The position numbers and the translations under genes were made by a program. Positions 8,651-16,750 of a stretch of 64,000 nucleotides of DNA are shown here, in pieces. How positions within the stretch are numbered: position 1 is the stretch's first letter; every line of letters begins with the position of its first letter. The DNA comes from Bryobacteraceae bacterium (GTDB lineage: Bacteria; Acidobacteriota; Terriglobia; Bryobacterales; Bryobacteraceae), in contig JAIEMJ010000024.1 in assembly GCA_019752335.1 (NCBI GenBank), positions 1 to 64,000 on the forward strand. Direction: 5' to 3'. The notes under the pieces are model-generated. The model was given only the letters and a program-made list of their open reading frames with translations, did not search any database and was not told where the DNA came from.

Positions 8651-9493
8651 TTACCGGGCTCGGGCTGCGCGCTCCCGATCCAGCATCGTACGCTTGCGCG
8701 CTATCCCCCAGCGATAGCCACCCATCTCGCCAGTGCCGCGAATCACGCGATGGCAGGGAATCACCAGCGCGACACGATTGCTGGCGCAGGCCCGCGCCAC
8801 GGCACGTGAAGCGCTCGGTGCCCCGAGCGCGGCCGCCACCTCGCCGTAGCTAGCTACCTCGCCATAGGGAATCGACTGCAAATAGCTCCACACGCGCATC
8901 TGAAAGGCGGTGGCCTGGATGTCGAGCGGTAGCTCCAACGCAGGCTGCGTGCCGGCCAAGTGCGCTTGGAGATTTTCGAGCCAGCGGACGAAGTCCGGAT
9001 GCGGCGGCTGGGCCATGGGGGTCAGCACAGCGGCGGGGTATTCGCGGCGCAGCAGGTCGAGCAAGGCCTGGGCATCGTCGGCGAATTGGACAAAGCACAG
9101 CCCGCGGTCCGTGGCGCCCATCATCATCCAGCCGACCGCCGTCTCGGCGGAGGCGTAAGTAATCTCGACGGCTTCGCCACCCCGGCGGTACTGGCGCGGC
9201 GTCATGCCCAGACGCGTATCGGCGCGCTCATACACCCGGCTCGACGAGCCGAAGCCGGCCGCATAGACCGCCTCGGTGACGTCGCCCGCGCTGCGCAGGC
9301 TGGCCTTCAATTGCCGCATCCGGCAGGCCTCAGCGTATTGCTTCGGCGTCACGCCGGTGGCAGCCTTAAAGCGGCGTTGCAGATGAAAGGGACTCAGGGC
9401 GGCCCGCGCGGACAGTGACTCCAGGGTGTGCGTCTGGTCGCGGTGGGTCTCAATAAAGCGGCAGAGCTCTTGGATGCGTTCGTCAGTCGTCAT
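8651..9493 (-). CDS. Ada-like AraC-regulator / O6-methylguanine-DNA methyltransferase
   Basis: A 280-residue fusion. Residues ~5-105 are an AraC-type double helix-turn-helix ('LSPFHLQRRFKAATGVTPKQ' and 'GFGSSSRVYERADTRLGMTP'). Residues ~110-190 are the ribonuclease-like N domain, and 195-275 are the alkyltransferase with active site P-C-H-R-V, Cys247. It accepts alkyl groups from O6-alkylguanine irreversibly. Compared with E. coli Ada it lacks the N-terminal zinc/phosphotriester-sensing domain, so it resembles the shorter Ada form common outside enterobacteria and may not sense methylphosphotriesters. It ends 4 nt from the convergent Rpn-like gene. Confidence 0.93.
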   Translation of the reverse strand: MTTDERIQELCRFIETHRDQTHTLESLSARAALSPFHLQRRFKAATGVTPKQYAEACRMRQLKASLRSAGDVTEAVYAAGFGSSSRVYERADTRLGMTPRQYRRGGEAVEITYASAETAVGWMMMGATDRGLCFVQFADDAQALLDLLRREYPAAVLTPMAQPPHPDFVRWLENLQAHLAGTQPALELPLDIQATAFQMRVWSYLQSIPYGEVASYGEVAAALGAPSASRAVARACASNRVALVIPCHRVIRGTGEMGGYRWGIARKRTMLDRERAARAR

Positions 9494-9625
9494 GAGTTGA
9501 GGATACGGTTTCGGCCCCGGCGGGGCCTATCCGATTCTTGCGCGATTCTCACCCGCGACATTGGGATTACGGCGCCAAAGGCGGCCGAGGGGAATATTTG
9601 ACCGCCTCGTAGGGATCTTGCGCCC

Positions 9626-10069
9626 ATGGATAAAACTTTTCTCCTTCTTACTCTCTGCGCCCTCGCCTGGGCGGACGATCCCAACAAGCGCGTCGCGCCG
9701 GTGAACCAGGACAGTGCCCATGTGGCGATTCGCGGCTACGACCCCGTCGCCTACTTCACCAGCGGCCAGCCAGCTAAGGGCCAAAGCCAGTTCGAACATA
9801 CCTGGATGGACGCCAAATGGCTCTTCACCAGCGCCGCCAATCGCGACGCCTTCGCCGCCGCGCCAGAGAAGTTCGCCCCGCAATTCGGCGGCTACTGCGC
9901 CTGGGCCGTCAGCAACAACTACACGGCGCCGGTGGATCCCACGGCGTGGAAGATCGTCGATGGCAAGCTCTATCTGAATTACAACGCCGACGTCCAAAAG
10001 AAGTGGGCGGAAGGCATGGCCGAGCGCATCGAAAAGGGCCACCAGAATTGGCCCAAGCTGCACCGCTAA
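9626..10069 (+). CDS. Exported YHS-domain protein
   Basis: A 147-residue protein with a Sec signal peptide ('FLLLTLCALAWA', cleavage near residue 16-17) and a YHS-like domain: 'AIRGYDPVAYF', 'WLFTSAANRDAF', 'YCAWAVS'. YHS domains often bind metal and occur in heavy-metal ATPases and hydroxylases; this single-domain exported form is common in proteobacteria and acidobacteria and has no firm function. The next gene starts 1 nt after the stop, so the two are probably one transcript. Confidence 0.85.
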   Translation: MDKTFLLLTLCALAWADDPNKRVAPVNQDSAHVAIRGYDPVAYFTSGQPAKGQSQFEHTWMDAKWLFTSAANRDAFAAAPEKFAPQFGGYCAWAVSNNYTAPVDPTAWKIVDGKLYLNYNADVQKKWAEGMAERIEKGHQNWPKLHR

Positions 10070-10070
10070 C

Positions 10071-10745
10071 ATGCCCAGTTCCCACCAGGAGCGCCTGCGC
10101 GACGCCGTCTGCCGGATCCCGGTGGACCCCGGTTTACGCGTGCGTGTGTGCGCCACATTTGTGCCGCGCGAGCCCACGTTTCGTCTGGCCCGGCAACTGC
10201 AACTGGCCGGCGTGATTTTCGCCCTGGCCTTCGTGGCCGGTTCGGGCTCGCGGGGGCCTAGAGGCCCTGCGAGCGTAGAGGAGCAATTGGCGGAGGCTGG
10301 CGCTTTTCGGCTCGCCGTCGGAGACCATCTCGAATGCGCCTTGCGCCGCAAGCGCATCGGCCAACCCGGGCTCACGCCCCCCGCGCATCCTGGGAGTGAA
10401 CACCTGTGCCACTACGAAGGACACGCGCTCACCCATCTGACGATGGCCGGGAACGACGGCGTCGCCTCGCTCATCATCGCGCGCCGCGAAGCCGATGGGC
10501 CGCCAATCGAGGGCATGCGCCAGGCACGCACCAGTGAACTGACGGTGACGGCGATCGCCAGCCACGGCTTCGACGTCTACCTGGTGTCCCACCAGAACCC
10601 TCACGCCGGCCAGGAACGGATGCGCCAACTGATGCCCCGGATCAACCGTCTCACGGCGATGATGGCCTTGGATACCGTCGCGGTGGCGCGAAATCCCGCG
10701 TTAAAACGGACGAAGCCTCCAAAGCCCTTGCCAAGCGGCGTGTAG
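10071..10745 (+). CDS. Possible anti-sigma-factor-like membrane protein
   Basis: A 224-residue protein of uncertain family. The N-terminus (~1-40) has a charged helical segment, then a single hydrophobic stretch ('LAGVIFALAFVAGSG', ~45-60), giving a likely one-pass topology. The distal part contains 'HLCHYEGHALTHLTM' and a following 'VASLIIARRE' strand, a Cys/His-rich arrangement I associate with periplasmic domains of acidobacterial anti-sigma-like proteins. No sigma gene is adjacent. It starts 1 nt after the YHS gene, so it is probably translated with it. The assignment is tentative; it may simply be an unclassified protein. Confidence 0.5.
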   Translation: MPSSHQERLRDAVCRIPVDPGLRVRVCATFVPREPTFRLARQLQLAGVIFALAFVAGSGSRGPRGPASVEEQLAEAGAFRLAVGDHLECALRRKRIGQPGLTPPAHPGSEHLCHYEGHALTHLTMAGNDGVASLIIARREADGPPIEGMRQARTSELTVTAIASHGFDVYLVSHQNPHAGQERMRQLMPRINRLTAMMALDTVAVARNPALKRTKPPKPLPSGV

Positions 10746-10893
10746 ATTCACGAAGAACGCCCGGAGCCGATGGGCTGGCGAAGCTTTTTACTATGGAAAG
10801 ATGAGCAGGATTCGGCAGTTGTCTCCCCTGGTCGCTTTGGCCATCATGAAGTGTTGCTCGAGTCCCGCGCCGAGAAAGGCGGCCAGGCAGAGT

Positions 10894-11262
10894 ATGACGA
10901 ATCCGGTGGTATATTTCGAGATTCCCGTCACCGATCTTGGCCGCGCCATGCGATTCTACGGGGCGGTGTTCGGGTTTGCCTTCGAACGAGAGTCGATCGA
11001 CGGTAATGAGATGGCCCTGTTCCCCTTGGTGGAGGGTGCGGCGGGCATCAGTGGAGCGCTGGCCAAGGGCAGTATCTATGTTCCTTCGAAGACTGGATCT
11101 GTCATCTATTTCGCCGTAGACGATCTCGCTAAGACTCTCGCGCGGGTGAACGCGACCGGAGGTAAGACGCTTTATCCCGTCACGGCCATCGGCGCGAACG
11201 GTTCTGTCGCTGAGTTCGAGGACAGCGAAGGCAACCGAGTGGCGCTCCACTCGAAAAACTGA
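10894..11262 (+). CDS. VOC (glyoxalase/bleomycin-resistance fold) family protein
   Basis: A 122-residue single-domain VOC protein. Start 10894 was chosen because the fold begins at 'MTNPVVYFEIPVTDLGRAM', as in its relatives; an in-frame ATG at 10801 adds a non-homologous leader. Landmarks are 'EIPVTDLGRAMRFYGAVFGF', 'GSVIYFAVDDLAKTLARV' and the C-terminal 'FEDSEGNRVALHS', where the metal-binding Glu and His would lie. The reaction is unknown; members include glyoxalases, dioxygenases and resistance proteins. The spacing to the next gene (28 nt) could allow co-transcription. Confidence 0.85.
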   Translation: MTNPVVYFEIPVTDLGRAMRFYGAVFGFAFERESIDGNEMALFPLVEGAAGISGALAKGSIYVPSKTGSVIYFAVDDLAKTLARVNATGGKTLYPVTAIGANGSVAEFEDSEGNRVALHSKN

Positions 11263-11290
11263 GGGGCGCGGAATCGGCTATCTTGGCAGC

Positions 11291-12241
11291 ATGCTCCGCA
11301 AGCCGCTCTTCGTTCTCGCACTTGCTCTTCAAGCCGCCACGGCCCAGAGCCGCATCCCGGTGGTGCTCTCCACCGATGTCGGCAACGAGGTGGACGACCA
11401 ATGGGCGATCGTGTATCTGCTGCTGCATCCCACCTTTGACGTGAGGGGCATTCTGTCGGCGCATGCGCCGAGCATCAGTCCGCCGGCGGGCAAAGTGTCG
11501 TTGGAGATTCTGCGCTCAGTGGTCGAGCAGCGCCTAGGGATGGCCACCCATCCGCCATTGTTCGAAGGTGCTAGCCTGCCGCTGGCCTCCCGGACGCAGC
11601 CCCGGCCCAGTCCGGCGGTGGACTTCCTGATTCAGGCCTCGCAAGGCTATACCGAAACCAATCGACTGCAGGTACTGAATATCGGCGCCATCACCGACGT
11701 CGCCTCCGCCATCCTGAAGGACCCCTCGATCACCCGGCGCATCCGCGTCCTCAACATGGGCTTCAACAGCGCCGCGCAAGGAGGCAACGAGTTCAACATC
11801 GCCAACGATCCGCTCGCCATGCAAGTGGTGCTCGACTCGGACGTGCCCCTGGTCACCGGCCCCGGCGACGTCTGCCGCCGCGATCTGGCGTTAACGCTCG
11901 ATCAGGCCCGGGCCATGGTCGCCGGCCGCGGACCCGTCGGCCAATGGCTGTGGACCGAGTTTCTCGCCTGGTACTACCGCCACGTGAAGCCGCTGCGCAA
12001 AGACGATTTCAGCAAGCCGTGGATGATCTGGGACAACATCGTACTGGCGCACCTGTTGGGAATGACGGAGTCGCGCGAGGCGGACCGTCCAGCCATGACG
12101 GAGGCGATGAGCTTCACGCCGTCCACCGTTCCCGGTCGGAAGATGACCTGGATCACGCGAGTGGACAGCGCCCGAATGTGGGCCGATTTTGTCGAACGGC
12201 TCGACTTGTATCAGTCGACGCATGCGGTCCCTGGGCGTTGA
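11291..12241 (+). CDS. Exported inosine/uridine-preferring nucleoside hydrolase-like protein
   Basis: A 316-residue protein with an N-terminal signal peptide ('PLFVLALALQAATAQ'). Immediately after it comes 'STDVGNEVDDQWA', the calcium-binding DTDxGxDDxxA-type motif of ribohydrolases, with the first Asp replaced by Ser. 'NIGAITDVASAI' and 'WDNIVLAHL' match further conserved positions of the fold. These enzymes hydrolyse N-glycosidic bonds of nucleosides; the exported acidobacterial forms have no established substrate and the altered first residue leaves activity uncertain. It converges on the permease at 12276. Confidence 0.82.
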   Translation: MLRKPLFVLALALQAATAQSRIPVVLSTDVGNEVDDQWAIVYLLLHPTFDVRGILSAHAPSISPPAGKVSLEILRSVVEQRLGMATHPPLFEGASLPLASRTQPRPSPAVDFLIQASQGYTETNRLQVLNIGAITDVASAILKDPSITRRIRVLNMGFNSAAQGGNEFNIANDPLAMQVVLDSDVPLVTGPGDVCRRDLALTLDQARAMVAGRGPVGQWLWTEFLAWYYRHVKPLRKDDFSKPWMIWDNIVLAHLLGMTESREADRPAMTEAMSFTPSTVPGRKMTWITRVDSARMWADFVERLDLYQSTHAVPGR

Positions 12242-12275
12242 TTGCTTCGCTGTCCTCAAACAGAAGCGATGGAAC

Positions 12276-14858
12276 TCACTCGGCTCGCAAAGCAGCCAGC
12301 GGATCGACGGCGGCGGCGCGACGCGCCGGTAACACGCTGGCCGCGAAGGTGGCCAAACCCAGACCGCCCACCACCCCCGCGTAAGCGACCGGGTCCAGCG
12401 GACTCAGCCCATACAGCAGGTTCGTCAACAACCCCGACAGCAGCCCCGCGCCCAGCAGTCCCACGATCATCCCCGCGAACACCGCCCGCAGATTCTGCCA
12501 CAGCACCAGCCTAGTCACCTCGCGGGGCTGAGCGCCCAACGCCATCCGGACGCCGATTTCGCGGGTCCGTTGCGCGACGTTGTAGGCCACCACGCCGTAC
12601 AGCCCGACACAGGCGAGCGTCAGCGCAAAGGTGCCCAGGCCGAGCGCGATACTGGCCGCGACGCGCGATGCCTTCAATGTCTCCGCCATGTCCTGGTCCA
12701 GGCGATTGACCACCGGCAGCACTTGCGGGTCCAGGGAGCGAACGGCCTCGCGGAGCAGCCCGAGTTGCCGCGGCTCCTTCAGCCTTACCAGAAACGTCGC
12801 GTCCAGGCCGCCGGCGCTCGGCAGGAAGTAAGTGGGCTCGGCCTTCGATTCGAGCCCCCGGTAGACGCTGTTGCGCGCGACGCCCACCACTTCGTAATTC
12901 TTCTGCACCGCGCGAAATTTTCGCCCAAGCGGATCCTCGCCGCCCCAGGCCAGACGGGCCGTGGCTTCGCTAATGATCGCCACGCGCTGGCCGGCGTCGC
13001 GCGGCGTAAAGTGGCGCCCCGCGACAAGCGGAACGCCCAGCATCTCCAGATGCCCAGGATCGACTTGGGCCACCACGGCACGCTCCAGCGTGCGGCCCCC
13101 GTTGCTGGCGATGAAGTCGGTGCCGTTGCTGTTGTTCCCGAAGGGCAGGATGTCGCTATAACTGACGCCAGTCACGCCCGGCAGCGCAAGCAGGCGTTCG
13201 CGCAGCGTGCGCGTCAGGGTGAGGGCCCGGGCTTCGTCGTAGCCGAAGAGCCGTAAATCGAGCCTTAGGACGGCGAGTCCCCGCGTATCGAAGCCGGCGT
13301 CGGCGCGGTTGGCGTGCAACACGCCGCGCAGGAGGAGTCCCGCGCTGGTGAGGAGAATGACGCAAAGCGCCACCTGGGCCGCCGCCAGCAGACGGCGTGT
13401 ATCCCAGCGACGCAGCTTGGCGTTCGCCCCCTTCAACGCGGACTGCACGTCGAATCGCGTCGCTTGCAGGGCCGGCATCAGCCCGAAGACCACCGTGGCC
13501 AGCAGGCTTACGATCAGCGAGAAGACGAGCACCGTGCCGTCGGGCTCCAGCCGGAAGGTGAGCGTCTGATCCGACACCGCATTCAAGATCACCTTCGGCA
13601 GCATCGTGGCGAGCGCCAGGCCGATGGCCGCGCCGGCCAGGCTGAGCACCAGGCTCTCGGTGAGCAACTGCCGGATCAGCCGCCCTCGGCCCGCGCCGAG
13701 CGACAGCCGCACCGCGATCTCCTTGCGCCTCGCCGAGGCCCGCGCCAGCAGCAGGTTCGAGACATTGACGCAAACCAGCAGCAGCACCAGCGCCACCGCC
13801 AAGCCCAGCAATGCCAGGACCGGTCCCAGCCGTTCCTGAATCCGCGGGTGCGAGAAGAACGAAGCGCCGGTCAGCAACATCCCGTGCGACTCGCGTTGAT
13901 GCTCCTTCCGCCAACGATCACCCAGGACGGCGATTTCGGACTGCGCCTCGCTGCGCGTAACGCCCGCCTTCAGGCGCCCCAGCACGTCCGTGCAGCAGGC
14001 GCCCGGCTCGTTCACCATGCTGTTTTCTGGCTGCAAGAGCGCCAGGGCGTGGAACGGCACCCAGACGCCCATCGCGTCCGGCGAGATCCCCTGGAACTCT
14101 TCGTTCGCTACGCCGATGATCCGCAGCGGCACGCGGTTCAGCGTCAGTCGACCGCCGAGCACGTCGCGCCGCCCCGCGAATTGGCTTTGCCAGAAGCGGT
14201 AACTCAAAACGACCGGTGGCTCAGCCAGGCCGGCGCGGTCGTCCTCCGCGGTGTAGTTTCTCCCCCAGGCCATGGGCACGCCGAGCACGGCGAAGTAATT
14301 GCCGCTCGTCGCCGTGGCCTGCACATTCACGCGTTGCCCCTGCCGCTCCATCAGCAAGGACCCCAGCGTCCGGTGCGCCGCGATGCCGGACATCGACTTG
14401 GCCTGGTCGCGTAAGTACTCGAAGAACGGATGCTGTAAGCCGCGATAAGCCACCCGGCTGCGCCGCGCGTCCACCTGCAGGATCGACACGACGTGGGCCG
14501 GATCTTGAATCTCCGGCGGCCGCAGGGCAACGGCGTTGAAAAGCGTGAAGAGGCTGGTGTTGAAGCCAATGCCGAGCCCCAACGCACCAATAGCCATCAC
14601 GGCGAAGCCGGGTGTGGCGCGCAGGCTGCGCAGCGCGTAGCCGAGGTCCTGCCGCAGTTCGTCCAGCCAGCGGACCGTCCAGGCGGCGCGCGCCTCCTCC
14701 TTCAACTGCGTCACATTGCCCAGCCGGCGCCGCGCCTCCCGGCCCGCCTCTTCGGGCGACAGGCCCGCTGCGCGCAACTCGGCCTCTCGCATTTCGCGAT
14801 AGAAGTCGAGCTCCTCGTCCAGGTCCGTCCGTTTCCAGAAGAGTAGTTTGCGCCACAT
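12276..14858 (-). CDS. ADOP-type ABC transporter permease (MacB-like, FtsX domains)
   Basis: An 860-residue permease. The N-terminus is the family's characteristic acidic helical cap ('DLDEELDFYREMREAELRAAG'), then a MacB-like periplasmic domain and two FtsX-type membrane domains, each with several transmembrane segments (~75-100 with 'GIGFNTSLFTLFNAVALRPP', ~345-470, and ~745-850). The C-terminus reads 'RRAAAVDPLAALRAE'. This is the 'acidobacterial duplicated orphan permease' layout, usually encoded without its own ATPase and behind a PadR regulator, as here (14 nt upstream). The transported substrate is unknown; MacB relatives export peptides or macrolides by mechanotransmission. Confidence 0.92.
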   Translation of the reverse strand: MWRKLLFWKRTDLDEELDFYREMREAELRAAGLSPEEAGREARRRLGNVTQLKEEARAAWTVRWLDELRQDLGYALRSLRATPGFAVMAIGALGLGIGFNTSLFTLFNAVALRPPEIQDPAHVVSILQVDARRSRVAYRGLQHPFFEYLRDQAKSMSGIAAHRTLGSLLMERQGQRVNVQATATSGNYFAVLGVPMAWGRNYTAEDDRAGLAEPPVVLSYRFWQSQFAGRRDVLGGRLTLNRVPLRIIGVANEEFQGISPDAMGVWVPFHALALLQPENSMVNEPGACCTDVLGRLKAGVTRSEAQSEIAVLGDRWRKEHQRESHGMLLTGASFFSHPRIQERLGPVLALLGLAVALVLLLVCVNVSNLLLARASARRKEIAVRLSLGAGRGRLIRQLLTESLVLSLAGAAIGLALATMLPKVILNAVSDQTLTFRLEPDGTVLVFSLIVSLLATVVFGLMPALQATRFDVQSALKGANAKLRRWDTRRLLAAAQVALCVILLTSAGLLLRGVLHANRADAGFDTRGLAVLRLDLRLFGYDEARALTLTRTLRERLLALPGVTGVSYSDILPFGNNSNGTDFIASNGGRTLERAVVAQVDPGHLEMLGVPLVAGRHFTPRDAGQRVAIISEATARLAWGGEDPLGRKFRAVQKNYEVVGVARNSVYRGLESKAEPTYFLPSAGGLDATFLVRLKEPRQLGLLREAVRSLDPQVLPVVNRLDQDMAETLKASRVAASIALGLGTFALTLACVGLYGVVAYNVAQRTREIGVRMALGAQPREVTRLVLWQNLRAVFAGMIVGLLGAGLLSGLLTNLLYGLSPLDPVAYAGVVGGLGLATFAASVLPARRAAAVDPLAALRAE

Positions 14859-14872
14859 ACTGTGCCTTCCTC

Positions 14873-15196
14873 CTATGCCGTCCTCAGAATCTGTTGAATC
14901 ATGTTCACCATGCGGTCGAACTCCGCGCTCTCCGACGCCAGTTGCTCTTTACCGGCACCGGTGAGCTCATAGAAACGCGCCTTGCGGCCTGTCTCCGACA
15001 CGCCCCACTTCGCCGATGCCCAGCCCTTCACAACGAGTCGCTGCAAGGCCGGATAGAGCGAACCTTCGCCCACCTGCAGCAGGTCTCCAGAGACTTGGCG
15101 CAAGTAGAGGCCGATCCCATAGCCATGCAGCGGCCCTTTGGCGAGCGATTTGAGGACGAGTAGGTCTAGGGTTCCAGGCAGCAGTTCTCGATACAT
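14873..15196 (-). CDS. PadR family transcriptional regulator
   Basis: A 107-residue winged-helix protein of the short PadR type. 'LPGTLDLLVLKSLAKGPLHGYGIG' is the typical N-terminal helix, 'VGEGSLYPALQRLVVKGWA' the recognition helix, and the C-terminal helix (~75-105) is the dimerisation coil. It lies 14 nt upstream of the ADOP permease on the same strand, so it presumably represses its own operon until a ligand or stress relieves it. A dyad at 15191-15212 overlaps the start codon region (see that entry). Confidence 0.93.
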   Translation of the reverse strand: MYRELLPGTLDLLVLKSLAKGPLHGYGIGLYLRQVSGDLLQVGEGSLYPALQRLVVKGWASAKWGVSETGRKARFYELTGAGKEQLASESAEFDRMVNMIQQILRTA

Positions 15197-15236
15197 TGAT
15201 ATACGATGTATAACAAACCAGAAGCCCGGTTAGCAA
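15191..15236 (-). promoter_or_regulatory. PadR promoter with overlapping dyad operator
   Basis: On the minus strand a -35 TTGCTA (complement of 15231-15236), an 18-nt spacer and a -10 TATACA (complement of 15207-15212) place transcription start about 4-6 nt before the PadR ATG, so the mRNA would be almost leaderless. A dyad with arms ATACAT (15191-15196) and ATGTAT (15206-15211), and a smaller perfect one TATAC-gat-GTATA (15200-15212), covers the -10 and the start codon, as expected for PadR autorepression. Confidence 0.55.
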
Positions 15237-15257
15237 GCAGGGCTATCCTAAAGAAGG

Positions 15258-15656
15258 ATGTCTCGTGGCTCAATCACCTCGAAGCTGGGCCGCGGGCTCT
15301 ATCTGAGTCTGGGCTGGTGCTGTGTGGCGTTAGGCTTTGCTGGCGTCTTTATCCCGGGCCTGCCCACCACCGTCTTCATCCTGGCGGCGTCCTACTGTTT
15401 CGCCCGGAGTTCTCCGCGTTTCCAGCAATGGCTGCTGAACCACCGTTGGTTCGGGCCCAGCCTGCGCCGCTTCCGAGAGTCGGGCGGCATGCCCCGTTCG
15501 GCGAAGGTCGCCGCGCTCACTACGATGTGGATCGCGGTGTTGTTGTCCGCCATGATGCTATCCCGCGTCCGGCTCTGGGCCGCCATCGCCACGCTGAGCC
15601 TTGGCGTGATTGGCACCCTTACGATTCTGTTCGGTGTACGCACCGTAGCGGAATAG
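15258..15656 (+). CDS. YbaN (DUF454) family inner-membrane protein
   Basis: A 132-residue membrane protein with three to four hydrophobic segments (~14-30, ~32-48, ~80-96 and ~104-122). The landmarks 'GVFIPGLPTTVFILAASYCFARSSPR' and 'WLLNHRWFGPSLRRFRE' are diagnostic of YbaN/DUF454. Function of the family is unknown. It is divergent from PadR, with only 61 nt between them, so the PadR operator could affect it too, but its own promoter was not identified. Confidence 0.88.
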   Translation: MSRGSITSKLGRGLYLSLGWCCVALGFAGVFIPGLPTTVFILAASYCFARSSPRFQQWLLNHRWFGPSLRRFRESGGMPRSAKVAALTTMWIAVLLSAMMLSRVRLWAAIATLSLGVIGTLTILFGVRTVAE

Positions 15657-15782
15657 CACACTTTGGTTTTCGTTTTACTCTGCATGGGAATACTTCCGGG
15701 GGCGACGGTGATTCAGCTTGCAGGAACTTCGAATGCCAATCGCCATCACCGGCAACTCCCCGAATCTTCACTGGCGGCGCCC

Positions 15783-16487
15783 ATGTGTACCGTGAGCTGG
15801 CAATATCGCGCCGGCGGCTATCAGCTCTTCTGCAATCACGACGAAAGCCTTAGCCGCAAAGCGGCCTTGCCTCCCGAACTCGAGGCCTTTGCCGGAGCCC
15901 GCTTCCTCGCTCCACGCGACACCGGTCGCGCCGGTACTTGGATCGCCGTGAACGAATTCGGGATCACCGTCTGCTTGCTGAAGGGCGGGCCGGCCCATGG
16001 CGGTGTCCGCGCCACGCAAAGCCGTGGTTGGCTGGTCGCGGACCTGGCCCGCCTGCGCTCCACCGCGGAAATGGCCGCCTATCTGGAGTACTCGCCGCTG
16101 TACGACTATTCGAGCTTCACCGTAGCCATTCTCGCGCCGCGCGAAGCCGTCTTGCTGTTGGAATGGAATGGAGTGACCAAACATTCGGAGCGCCGCGCAG
16201 GCCGGGGCATGATCTCCTCCTCGTCCTACCACCCCGACGCCACTCGCCAGTACCGGGAGTGCCTGTTCGCGGAGCACCTCCAAGCGGGCGGCTCGTTAGC
16301 AGAGTTCCACGCGAGCCACGGCGAATCGCCCAGCCCGTACTCGCCGTGCATGCATCGCGAGGATGCGCGGACGGTGAGCTTCTCCAAGGTAGAGGTAACC
16401 GAAGGCGAGGCGACGCTCGACTATTCGCCCGGATCGCCCTGCCAGGGGTTGCCTTTCGCGCGCATGAGCTTGGCGTTGCTCGATTGA
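15783..16487 (+). CDS. NRDE/TANGO2-like Ntn-hydrolase family protein
   Basis: A 234-residue protein. The start 15783 was preferred over the in-frame upstream start at 15663 because the family begins M-C-T-V-S-W with Cys2 as the exposed N-terminal nucleophile, and 'FCNHDESLSRK' is the 'N.RDE' signature. 'GTWIAVNEFGITVCLLKG' further matches the NRDE fold. Members resemble Ntn hydrolases, but the natural reaction is not established. A longer N-terminus would bury the Cys, unless it were removed by processing. Confidence 0.75.
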   Translation: MCTVSWQYRAGGYQLFCNHDESLSRKAALPPELEAFAGARFLAPRDTGRAGTWIAVNEFGITVCLLKGGPAHGGVRATQSRGWLVADLARLRSTAEMAAYLEYSPLYDYSSFTVAILAPREAVLLLEWNGVTKHSERRAGRGMISSSSYHPDATRQYRECLFAEHLQAGGSLAEFHASHGESPSPYSPCMHREDARTVSFSKVEVTEGEATLDYSPGSPCQGLPFARMSLALLD

Positions 16488-16509
16488 GGTTGCTGTAAAG
16501 TGTAAAGCG

Positions 16510-16731
16510 ATGGCCGAAGTAGCACTCTCTTCCAAAAACCAAATCGTCGTACCGAAAGAGGCCCGAGAAGCTCTGGGCGTCTTGCCCGGTGACAGACTCC
16601 TCTTGCTTGTACGCGGCGATTCGGTGGTAGTCCTTCCTCGACCGCGATCTTTCACCAAGGCCCTGCGCGGCTTGGCGAAACCCGCCGCCGCAAAAGACTA
16701 TCTCGCTCAGGAGCGAGCCAGTTGGCACTAA
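16510..16731 (+). CDS. AbrB/MazE-type DNA-binding antitoxin-like protein
   Basis: A 73-residue swapped-hairpin AbrB domain: 'SSKNQIVVPKEAREALGVLPGDRLLLLVRGDSVVVLP' is a clear SpoVT/AbrB pattern. The C-terminal ~25 residues are basic and would be the toxin-binding tail. These proteins usually sit in front of a PIN or MazF toxin, but the next gene (16751) is on the opposite strand and unrelated, so this is an orphan regulator or antitoxin. GTAAAGT-GTAAAGC, a short direct repeat just upstream, may be part of its own operator. Confidence 0.88.
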   Translation: MAEVALSSKNQIVVPKEAREALGVLPGDRLLLLVRGDSVVVLPRPRSFTKALRGLAKPAAAKDYLAQERASWH

Positions 16732-16750
16732 GGCTCTTTGCCCGGAAAGA

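Noticed and set aside
13314-14414. Plus-strand open frame of 366 codons opposite the ADOP permease
   Set aside because: Arg/Gln/His-rich composition typical of antisense shadow frames in GC-rich genes; no motif and no ribosome site.
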